NCBI GenBank assembly: GCA_003650445.1
Contig: QMQE01000051.1
Span: forward strand, 1 to 14,420
Length of the DNA stretch: 14,420 nucleotides
Reading direction: 5' to 3'
Source: Acidobacteriota bacterium
GTDB lineage: Bacteria > Acidobacteriota > Holophagae > Thermotomaculales > Thermotomaculaceae
Part shown: positions 5,877-12,852 of the stretch, piece by piece
Layout of the letters: each line of letters begins with the position of its first letter
How positions within the stretch are numbered: the first letter of the stretch is position 1
Notes under the pieces: generated by a model
Database searches by the model: none
The model's input: only the letters and a program-made list of their open reading frames with translations
Told to the model about the DNA's origin: nothing
Position numbers and translations under genes: made by a program

Positions 5877-7085
5877 TACCTTCCTCATTCTTTTCTGCTC
5901 AGAGTAGTCAATGATTTTCGCTCCGGTGGAGTCGCTGAATACGTTGGTTGCTGTTCGGAACATGTCCAGAAAACGGTCCACTGCGATGATCAACCCTACA
6001 CCTTCCAGCGGCAGGTGAACCGCATTCAGAATTACTGTCATCATCACCAGCCCGGCCATTGGAATCCCCGCCGCGCCGATAGAGACCACGAGGGCAGTCA
6101 CAACCACCACCGCCTGCTGTGACATGCTGAGATGGATACCATAAGCCTGGGCGATGAAAATGACTGCCGCGCACTCGTACAGGGCGGTGCCGTCCATGTT
6201 GATGGTGGCACCAAGTGGCAGGACAAACCCCGCCACCCGGTTGGATACACCTGCTTCATTTTCAATGGTTTCAATGGTCAACGGCAATGTTGCCGAGGAC
6301 GAGCTGGTGGAAAATGCCGTGATCAAAGGCGCAATCATCTGTTTCATGAACCGATAGGGGTTCTGACGGGTGAAGAGGTAGAGAAGCAATGGCAGGGTTA
6401 TAAAAAAATGTACGGCAAGCCCGGCGGCCACAGTGACAAAGTAGAACATGAGATTCCCAAACACCGCCATCCCGGTTGAAGCGATTGTTTTGTAAATAAG
6501 GCCGAAGATACCAATTGGCGCAAGGAGGATAACAAACCCGGTGATTTTCATCATTAATTGATAAATGGCATCCATCAGATCGGTCAGTGTTCGCCGGGGC
6601 TTCTCACCCAGAACACCGATGAAAAAGCCTGCCAGCAGGGCAAAGAAAATCACAGGCAGTACTTTTCCATTTGCCATTGCGGAAAATATGTTCTCCGGCA
6701 CCATGTTCAGAAAAATGCCTTTGAGACTGAATGTTGCTGCAGGGGCTGTTACTGCCGCTTTGTGGAGATTTGTCCCGACACCGGGTCTCAACATATTCAC
6801 AAACAATTGCCCCGTCAGAATGGCCAACAGGCTGGTCGAGAGGTAGTATGTCAATGTTTTCAGCCCCAGGCGCCCGAATGAGGATGCCGATGCAGTGGAC
6901 ACAACTCCCATGATGATGGACGAGAAAATCAATGGAATAATCAGCATCTTTAACAGCTTCAAAAAAAGCGTTCCAAGAAAACCACCGACTCCCGCGTATC
7001 CGGGAAGAAACGCACCGAAAAGTACCCCCAATCCGGCACCGATGACGATCTGGACATAGATCGGAAATTTCGACTTTTTGTTCAT
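5856..7085 (-). CDS. Glutamate/aspartate-type dicarboxylate:cation symporter
   Basis: A 409-residue inner-membrane secondary transporter of the DAACS/EAAT family, driving uptake of acidic amino acids with Na+ or H+. Visible landmarks are the serine-rich hairpin STSSSSATLP (259-268), NMDGT in helix 7 (296-300), the second hairpin SIGAAGIPMAG (335-345), and helix 8 with Asp370, Asp374, Arg377, Asn381 and Asp385. Asp374 and Arg377 correspond to the residues that hold the amino group and side-chain carboxylate in the archaeal aspartate transporter. This favours glutamate/aspartate over C4-dicarboxylates (inference). The block GFVLPLGATINMDGTALYE (286-304) is close to animal EAATs. GGGAGA precedes the start by a few bases. 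The last six residues (LPPQGR) are encoded inside repeat module B, so the tail may be a replaced 3' end. It is divergent from the gene at 7193. Confidence 0.93.
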   Translation of the reverse strand: MNKKSKFPIYVQIVIGAGLGVLFGAFLPGYAGVGGFLGTLFLKLLKMLIIPLIFSSIIMGVVSTASASSFGRLGLKTLTYYLSTSLLAILTGQLFVNMLRPGVGTNLHKAAVTAPAATFSLKGIFLNMVPENIFSAMANGKVLPVIFFALLAGFFIGVLGEKPRRTLTDLMDAIYQLMMKITGFVILLAPIGIFGLIYKTIASTGMAVFGNLMFYFVTVAAGLAVHFFITLPLLLYLFTRQNPYRFMKQMIAPLITAFSTSSSSATLPLTIETIENEAGVSNRVAGFVLPLGATINMDGTALYECAAVIFIAQAYGIHLSMSQQAVVVVTALVVSIGAAGIPMAGLVMMTVILNAVHLPLEGVGLIIAVDRFLDMFRTATNVFSDSTGAKIIDYSEQKRMRKVLPPQGR

Positions 7086-7134
7086 TCATTTCTCCCATTC
7101 CGCTGAAACTTTCTTTTGTTTTTGCATTCATCCA

Positions 7135-7163
7135 TTGAATGACCGGTTCAGGCATTATATAAT
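7135..7163 (+). promoter_or_regulatory. Sigma70 promoter for the 7193 operon, in divergent region
   Basis: TTGAAT (7135-7140), 17-base spacer, perfect TATAAT (7158-7163). The -10 lies in a 10-base palindrome ATTATATAAT (7154-7163), so a perfect TATAAT also reads on the minus strand (7159-7154) towards the symporter. No good minus-strand -35 is seen. Confidence 0.7.
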
Positions 7164-7192
7164 AAATCCGTAAACACCGGAAGGAAGGCTGA

Positions 7193-7495
7193 ATGGAAAA
7201 GGGTACCATCGCAATTGTAAACCTGCAGAATCCAAGAGAGAAAGTGATCGGCATGATTCACGAGATATTGCCCTCCGGCATTGTAATTCGGGGGATTGAC
7301 GTAAATTCTTTTCAGGATTGGGCCGCAGAAGTTTCCAGAAATGCTGAGGCACAGGCCATTTGCCCTACCACCATGTTTTTCCCGATGCACCGGGTCATCC
7401 GCTGTTATGAGGATGAAGATATGGGAAAAGTCCCTTCTTTTTCCACACAATTTATCAATCGCACCGGAAAACCCATCAGAGACCTTTTTCTATGA
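7193..7495 (+). CDS. Hypothetical protein of 100 residues
   Basis: I do not recognise this gene by name. The 100-residue product has alternating short hydrophobic strands in its first half (TIAIVNL, KVIGMIHEI, GIVIRGID, about 5-36), a helix (DWAAEVSRNAE, 42-52) and a strand with conserved look (TTMFFPMHRVIRCYED, 59-74). The tail is FINRTGKPIRDLFL. The strand pattern suggests a small beta-barrel, perhaps LSm-like, but that is only an impression. No signal peptide or membrane segment. AGGAAGG (7182-7188) is four bases upstream of the ATG, and a strong promoter lies at 7135-7163. The stop overlaps the next start (ATGA, 7492-7495), so the two proteins are made together and may act together. Confidence 0.85.
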   Translation: MEKGTIAIVNLQNPREKVIGMIHEILPSGIVIRGIDVNSFQDWAAEVSRNAEAQAICPTTMFFPMHRVIRCYEDEDMGKVPSFSTQFINRTGKPIRDLFL

Positions 7496-9366
7496 AATTC
7501 TTAAAACGATTATTCTCAAGAAAAGGAACCGGTGCCATGAACAGCGGTTCAGCAGCAGTACAGGCAACGCTGTCTTCTCTCCCCGGCTCTGCAGACGAAT
7601 TCATGATTCAGGTCCGCAAACTCAAGGAACTCAATTTACCGGATAATGAATACAGACAACATCTTCGATATTTTGTCACATCCATGCCCCAATGGCTCAC
7701 CCGTGAAGTGCATCAGATAATCCGTCATGAAATCTACCATGTTGATATTGCGCCGCCGATTGACGCTGCTATTTCAAAAAATCTTGTGGCACTCAGGATG
7801 GCACTTTACAATAAAGACTACCGCAAGTCCCGGCCACCGCTCCTGTCAAAGATCTTCATGGTGCTTTTCCACCTTGCACCTGAGTTGTTAAAGAACAAAG
7901 TCCAATTGGATACTGCGGAAGCTGAGCTGACCAGTTCCCTGGATCTGGAGGAAATCGTAGCTGACCTGTCAATTTTCAATCTATCGGATCAGCAGGTACA
8001 ATATACCGTGGCCAGAATACTGGAATACAATGAGAAAAACGTTGTTTACACTGAAGAAGAACTGGTTTTGATGAACAACTCCGAAACATTGCGGGAACTT
8101 CTGGAACAGCTGACCAATACTTTTCAAACCTTTGTACAATCAATCTCGAAATGGGAACGATACAGGGACCCCGTTGAAATAGGGCTTCATCCCCTGGCTT
8201 TGAAAATACTGAATATTGACGCTTCTGAGTTTTTCCCGAAGAAACAAATGGATAAATCCTTCCTGGATATCGTACTCGGCGAAAAAACAGCAAAAGAACT
8301 GGAAAAAGAAATACCGAAAAAGCTTCGCCCGTTGTTCGCCAGAGATTTCAAGCTGATTGTTTCCGCTATGAGAAATTCAATTCTTTCAGAGCACAGTCAA
8401 TTAATTACAGACACCCGAAAAATTATCTGCTGGCATCTTCTTCTTCTGGAAGACGCTGGAGAATTACCGCCACAACCAATTATTCGTTCTTTACTCGAAA
8501 AATCCCTCCAGTTCCACCGGAATTATTACCCGGAACTCATTTATGCGATACTCCCTGTTATTAACCGGATCCTCGCTGTCATCGGGGAAGATAACAGTGG
8601 CCTTCCCCGATTGGCCGAGCTGTATCCTGATGAAATCTCAACGGCAATGGCGGAACATGCCCGGCTGCACTTCTCAGAATGTATTTCTTTTGAGCAGTTT
8701 ATTGACAACATGTCTATCCAGCAAAAGCAGGCTGCCGCATCCGATCCAATGTCCTTCGCTGCAGGGCAGTACAAGCCGGAAGAACTGGACTATTTCAAAC
8801 ACAATCCTGACGCTGAACTGGGAATTCTGATGATGAATGAAAAACTGGCCATAGCTGAAAGAGAAGAACCGCTTCTGGATGGCCATTATTTTTTCCCGAC
8901 CCGGGAATCTTACCTGAAAGTCGTATTGCTGGAAACCCTCCAATCCATGCTCATCGCACACACACAGCTCAAAATCGTACGTTCGCTTCTTGAAAAATCT
9001 CTGGATCAGACAAAGGAGCAAAGTGCAGCCATCATGCGAAAACTACTATCCCGACTCAAAGAAGAAGGGTTAAAACGAAATGTCATTGAAAAACTTCTCG
9101 AAAAGCAACTGAAAAAACACCATATCATCACAATTATCAAGCAGGAACTGGCCAGAGATCCGAAATGGGAATGGCTACTTGCGGAAGAAGACCCCCGGAT
9201 TCAGCTGGATACTTACTCCAGGGTTACCGGTATTGCTTTCCTTCGTGCGGAGGCGGGAAGCAAGTGGTACAAAATCACGGCAAAATACGAAAAAGGGAAA
9301 TGGGCCGTCACCCGGATTGCTCCTGATTCTCAAGGGCCCCGGCCCAATGGAACGGACGGGAATTAA
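7492..9366 (+). CDS. Large helical hypothetical protein, 624 residues
   Basis: Unrecognised. It is almost entirely predicted helix by composition (many Leu, Lys, Glu) up to about residue 570, then a short strand-rich end (TGIAFLRAEAGSKWYKITAKYEKGKWAVTRIA, about 579-610) and a polar tail. There is no signal peptide, no transmembrane segment and no nucleotide-binding or catalytic motif I can name. The octapeptide RSLLEKSL occurs twice (332-339 and 497-504), each time after a long helix, which hints at an internal duplication or a repeated helical scaffold. The start at 7492 overlaps the stop of the 100-residue gene; a second in-frame ATG at 7537 is possible. It has no Shine-Dalgarno of its own, so coupling is likely. 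A scaffold or binding role is only a guess. Confidence 0.85.
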   Translation: MKFLKRLFSRKGTGAMNSGSAAVQATLSSLPGSADEFMIQVRKLKELNLPDNEYRQHLRYFVTSMPQWLTREVHQIIRHEIYHVDIAPPIDAAISKNLVALRMALYNKDYRKSRPPLLSKIFMVLFHLAPELLKNKVQLDTAEAELTSSLDLEEIVADLSIFNLSDQQVQYTVARILEYNEKNVVYTEEELVLMNNSETLRELLEQLTNTFQTFVQSISKWERYRDPVEIGLHPLALKILNIDASEFFPKKQMDKSFLDIVLGEKTAKELEKEIPKKLRPLFARDFKLIVSAMRNSILSEHSQLITDTRKIICWHLLLLEDAGELPPQPIIRSLLEKSLQFHRNYYPELIYAILPVINRILAVIGEDNSGLPRLAELYPDEISTAMAEHARLHFSECISFEQFIDNMSIQQKQAAASDPMSFAAGQYKPEELDYFKHNPDAELGILMMNEKLAIAEREEPLLDGHYFFPTRESYLKVVLLETLQSMLIAHTQLKIVRSLLEKSLDQTKEQSAAIMRKLLSRLKEEGLKRNVIEKLLEKQLKKHHIITIIKQELARDPKWEWLLAEEDPRIQLDTYSRVTGIAFLRAEAGSKWYKITAKYEKGKWAVTRIAPDSQGPRPNGTDGN

Positions 9367-9431
9367 CCGGATTGGAAACGAAAACTTTCAGGTGACACCC
9401 CGGGGCAAATCCACATCCCGTCCATTTTATT

Positions 9432-9455
9432 CAATTCCATTCACAATTCCATTCA
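9432..9455. repeat. Exact 12-base tandem duplication
   Basis: CAATTCCATTCA occurs twice head to tail (9432-9443 and 9444-9455), within an AT- and TC-rich spacer 110-133 bases before the citrate synthase start. It could be paired binding sites or simply slippage. Confidence 0.7.
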
Positions 9456-9481
9456 ATTTCCTTTCCCCATTCAGACTTTTC

Positions 9482-9490
9482 TGGTAAACT
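9482..9490 (+). promoter_or_regulatory. Possible extended -10 before citrate synthase
   Basis: TGGTAAACT (9482-9490) has the TG-N-hexamer form of an extended -10 and lies 74 bases before the citrate synthase start. The -35 position holds only TTTCCC, so this is weak. A similar TGGTAACTT precedes the 11204 gene. Confidence 0.3.
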
Positions 9491-9564
9491 ATGCTCAAAA
9501 GGAAGTGCGTTTTTTGGCATGTGTACGTCTATTAACCATGACAATTTTTAATAAGGAGAGGATT

Positions 9565-10872
9565 ATGAGTCTGCTCAAACAGAAACTTGCCGGAATGATG
9601 GACAAAGAAAGAGACGATATCAAGTCTCTGAAGGCATTGGGAGACAAAGTCATTGACCAGGTCCATGTAGCCCAGGCATTGGGCGGTATTCGCGGCTGCA
9701 AGGTGCTGATCTGCGATACCTCTTACCTGGATCCGATGGAAGGCATCCGTTTCCGCGGCATGACAATCCCCGAAACCCGTAAAGCACTGCCAAAAAAAGA
9801 TGGCGTGGAAGAACCCTATCCCTTGGGACTCTGGTGGCTGCTGCTTACCGGTGAAGTTCCCACGATGGAAGAAGTTTTGGACCTGGAAGCCGAAGTTAAA
9901 GCCAAATCTCATCTCCCCCAGTACATCATTGATGTCCTCCGGGCACTGCCCCGGGATTCTCACCCCATGGCCATGTTCACAACTGCAATCGCTGCACTGG
10001 AACGGGAATCCGTATTCCGGAAACGCTATAACGAAGGCATGACAAAAGCAGAATACTGGGAACCGACACTGGAAGATTCCATCAACCTGATCGCAAAATT
10101 GCCGCTGATCGCTGCCTACATCTACCGGATGAAATATAAAGGTGACGAACATATCGCTCCCAATCCCGATGAAGACTGGGGTGGAAATTTCGCCCACATG
10201 ATGGGTGTGGAAAACCCGGAATACACAGATCTGATGCGGCTGTACCTGCTGCTGCACAGTGACCATGAAAGCGGAAACGTCAGCGCTCATACCGGCCACC
10301 TGGTCTCTTCTGCCCTCTCCGATGTTTTCTATTCCGTATCCGCTGCAATGGGCGGACTGGCCGGCCCCCTACACGGACTTGCCAACCAGGAATGCCTCAA
10401 GTGGATCCTCGACCTGATGGATCACTTCGGTGGCCGTACCCCTACCAAGGAAGAAATCGAGAAATACGCATGGGATACCCTGAACAGTGGCAAGGTCATC
10501 CCAGGCTACGGACATGCCGTGCTTCGCCAGACCGATCCCCGCTATGCCGCACAGCGTGAATTCGCATTGAAGCACCTCCCCGATGACCCCATCTTCAAGA
10601 CAGTCAGTAACGTATATGAAGTTGTCCCTCCTGTCTTGAAAGAACACGGAAAAGCCAAGAACCCATGGCCTAACGTGGATGCCCATTCCGGCGTACTCCA
10701 GGTATATTATGGTGTGAAAGAATATGATTTTTACACTGTTCTGTTCGGGGTTTCCCGTGCACTTGGCATCACTTCCCAGCTGGTTTGGGATCGGGCACTG
10801 GGTTACGCCATTGAACGGCCAAAATCCATTACCCGCAAGATGCTCAGAGACCTGGCAGAAAAAGCCGACTAA
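9565..10872 (+). CDS. gltA: Citrate synthase, eukaryotic (mitochondrial) type
   Basis: Condenses acetyl-CoA with oxaloacetate to citrate, the entry step of the TCA cycle, in the cytoplasm. The 435-residue protein carries the catalytic triad in family context: His270 in AGPLHGLANQE, His317 in PGYGHAVLR and Asp372 in NVDAHSG. HSDHESGNVSAHT (231-243) and LFGVSRALG (393-401) are nearly the same as in animal mitochondrial enzymes. This type, in place of the usual E. coli-like hexameric GltA, is also known from Geobacteraceae. ATG 9565 is chosen because AAGGAGAG (9553-9560) is four bases upstream and the protein then starts SLLKQKLAGMM. The frame opens further upstream at a GTG (9505) with no ribosome-binding site. 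A strong terminator follows, so it is a single-gene unit. Family assignment is secure; quaternary structure and regulation are inferred. Confidence 0.97.
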   Translation: MSLLKQKLAGMMDKERDDIKSLKALGDKVIDQVHVAQALGGIRGCKVLICDTSYLDPMEGIRFRGMTIPETRKALPKKDGVEEPYPLGLWWLLLTGEVPTMEEVLDLEAEVKAKSHLPQYIIDVLRALPRDSHPMAMFTTAIAALERESVFRKRYNEGMTKAEYWEPTLEDSINLIAKLPLIAAYIYRMKYKGDEHIAPNPDEDWGGNFAHMMGVENPEYTDLMRLYLLLHSDHESGNVSAHTGHLVSSALSDVFYSVSAAMGGLAGPLHGLANQECLKWILDLMDHFGGRTPTKEEIEKYAWDTLNSGKVIPGYGHAVLRQTDPRYAAQREFALKHLPDDPIFKTVSNVYEVVPPVLKEHGKAKNPWPNVDAHSGVLQVYYGVKEYDFYTVLFGVSRALGITSQLVWDRALGYAIERPKSITRKMLRDLAEKAD

Positions 10873-10884
10873 AGTCAATAACCC

Positions 10885-10912
10885 GGGCCACCGAAAGGTG
10901 GCCCTTTCTTTT
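10885..10912 (+). terminator. Intrinsic terminator after citrate synthase
   Basis: Perfect 8-bp stem GGGCCACC / GGTGGCCC with a GAAA tetraloop, followed at once by TTTCTTTT. It begins 12 bases after the stop codon. Confidence 0.95.
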
Positions 10913-11140
10913 CCCCTTTTCGTGCGGAGCTGAATCCACCCCTTCGATTTCTTATCAGATATTCGGTTTTCTATCCACACTATTTATTTTCATTCCGGTT
11001 TTTCAGCCACGGAAACCCGACCGCAGGGGGGATTCCCCTTATCTTATTTTTTTTCTACCTGTTACAACGTACTTATCTCCAGTATAGCCCTCATGCCAAA
11101 GTGTGAATTTTTTTGCAGATTCAGGATACTCGACAAAAAC
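10913..11140. other. Spacer without a recognisable gene
   Basis: AT-rich stretch between the citrate synthase terminator and the promoter of the next gene. It holds no credible reading frame. A weak GGGG-ATT-CCCC hairpin followed by a T-rich run (about 11026-11055) is the only structure seen. It lacks the repeat modules found further left. Confidence 0.5.
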
Positions 11141-11170
11141 TTGACCTCATGAATGATTATGTGGTAACTT
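11141..11170 (+). promoter_or_regulatory. Candidate promoter for the pseudo-receiver gene
   Basis: TTGACC (11141-11146), an 18-base spacer and TAACTT (11165-11170) with an upstream TG (11162-11163) as in extended -10 elements. The -10 hexamer is poor. The leader would be about 27 bases. Confidence 0.4.
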
Positions 11171-11203
11171 ATGAAAAAATAATGCCTCGGGAGAGAGTGT
11201 GCA

Positions 11204-12769
11204 ATGAAAAACATTCTGGTAATTGACCCCAGTATCATGATTCATAAAATTGTTCAGCTGGCATTTCCGGAAAATGAATACAATTTATTTTTATCCAATA
11301 TTTATCCCCCGGAAAATTTACCCGGAGAGCCGCTCTCCCTCATCCTGCTCTCTGCCGACCTGCAGGGACAGGAAGATTCTTTTGCCGCAGGCAATGAATT
11401 GAAACAAACCCACAATTGCCCTGTTCTGATGATGATCCCCAAGTTTTTTGAATACGATTCTGCTCTTATTGAACAGTACAACCTGGATGGAATCATTGAA
11501 AAACCCTTTACATCTGACACTCTCAAAGAAAAATGGAGATCCATTGAGACAGGAGAAATCGCAATGGAAGAACTGGACGGATTGTCTCCGGAAGAGTTGG
11601 AATCAATTACCGAGGAAGAGTTTATGCTCTCAGAAGAAGACCTGTTGGATATCGGAGAAGAAGAGCTGGCAGACATCGAAATTCCAGACACCCCCCTTGA
11701 AGCCGAAGAACCGGAAACAGCTGACATCAGCACAACACAGGATTCCGAGTCTTTGCCCCCCACAGCTGAAACAGATGATCAACGCCCCCCCATCCCGTCT
11801 CAGACAGAGTCGGAACCAGCAGCAACAGGCACAGAAACACCCTTTGAAGACATGGGGATGGATGAAGACCTGGATTCTATAGATTTCGGTGACCTGGAGG
11901 ATGGGGAAAGCCTTCTGGATGAAGCACCAGCCATGGAATCAGATAGTTTATCTGAAGAAGAAACCCTCAGCACAACGGAGCAAGAATTGGCCAATCCGCC
12001 GATATCAGAAATTATCGAAAAACCTGAGATGGATAATGAAACAGAATTTACCGATATGACGGAAGAGCTTCTTGCCGATACGGAGGATATTGAGGAAGAA
12101 ACCGAAGAACCACTGTTACCCCCCGGGGAAATGGCAGAAGATATGGGATTGCCGGAACATAAAGAAGACGCCCCGCAGGAAGTCGGTCCACAAACCATCC
12201 GCGAAGCTGTGGCATTTAAAGGTGAAACCGAAATACCTTCACCGGAGCCGGAACAGGTACTTGAAGAAGCCGAAGGAGAACCATTGGAAAATCTTCTGGT
12301 TGAGGAATCCGGCGCCCCAATGCCTGAAATGGATGACGAACCAATCACCACAGGTGAAGAGACCGAAATGTCTGAAGAAGAGCTGCCGGATGTTAATTTC
12401 GCCATAGAAGAAGAACCTCAAACTGTGCATGTGGATGAATATGAAGTGAACCGCCCTATGGTTGAAGAAGAAGAGACGGTTGAAGAGGAGAAAGATAAGA
12501 CAGAAGAAGTAATCACACCACTTGACATCAGTCGCCCGGATGAAGAAGTGGAATTGATACCGCCGCCATCCTCCCTGAGTACCGATGGACTTGGGACAGA
12601 ATCAAAGCTTAACCTTAGCGATGCCGATATTCAGAAAATTGCCCAACGGGTCGTTTCCATGCTTAGCGACAAAGCTATTCGAGATATTGCATGGGAAGTA
12701 ATTCCTGTGGTGGCGGAAGAAATCGTCCGGAGCCGAATCCGCCAGTTAGAGAATGAAGAGGTTGAATAA
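11204..12769 (+). CDS. Pseudo-receiver protein with acidic linker and helical C-terminus
   Basis: A 521-residue protein of three parts. Residues 1-115 follow the response-regulator receiver fold: ILVIDPS (Asp8), LSLILLSADL, PVLMMIP and GIIEKPF (Lys100). The phosphoacceptor position at the end of strand 3 is Ser50, not Asp, and one acidic-pocket residue is missing, so phosphorylation is unlikely. Residues about 116-468 are low-complexity and extremely rich in Glu, Asp, Pro, Ser and Thr, probably disordered. Residues 469-521 form a conserved-looking helical tail with IAWEVIPVVAEEIV and RSRIRQLE. That layout resembles polar scaffold proteins such as PopZ, and similar tails occur in receiver proteins of Deltaproteobacteria and Acidobacteria (from memory). 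A scaffold or localisation role is an inference. GGGAGAG sits seven bases upstream of the ATG. The next gene follows within 83 bases with no terminator. Confidence 0.85.
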   Translation: MKNILVIDPSIMIHKIVQLAFPENEYNLFLSNIYPPENLPGEPLSLILLSADLQGQEDSFAAGNELKQTHNCPVLMMIPKFFEYDSALIEQYNLDGIIEKPFTSDTLKEKWRSIETGEIAMEELDGLSPEELESITEEEFMLSEEDLLDIGEEELADIEIPDTPLEAEEPETADISTTQDSESLPPTAETDDQRPPIPSQTESEPAATGTETPFEDMGMDEDLDSIDFGDLEDGESLLDEAPAMESDSLSEEETLSTTEQELANPPISEIIEKPEMDNETEFTDMTEELLADTEDIEEETEEPLLPPGEMAEDMGLPEHKEDAPQEVGPQTIREAVAFKGETEIPSPEPEQVLEEAEGEPLENLLVEESGAPMPEMDDEPITTGEETEMSEEELPDVNFAIEEEPQTVHVDEYEVNRPMVEEEETVEEEKDKTEEVITPLDISRPDEEVELIPPPSSLSTDGLGTESKLNLSDADIQKIAQRVVSMLSDKAIRDIAWEVIPVVAEEIVRSRIRQLENEEVE

Positions 12770-12852
12770 AGCTGTCTCATCCGCTATTCTTATGTGTGAT
12801 GATGACTGAAAAAAACTTTCCGGCAATTCTACAAATTATTTTTCGAAAATCA

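Noticed and set aside
11026..11055. GGGG-ATT-CCCC hairpin with T-rich run as a second terminator
   Set aside because: The stem is only four pairs and no gene ends before it; the strong terminator at 10885-10912 already serves the upstream gene.
11800..12405. Serine-rich minus-strand open frame opposite the acidic linker
   Set aside because: It is the complement of Glu/Asp codons (GAA, GAT) of the real gene, which yields Ser-rich shadows without start signals.
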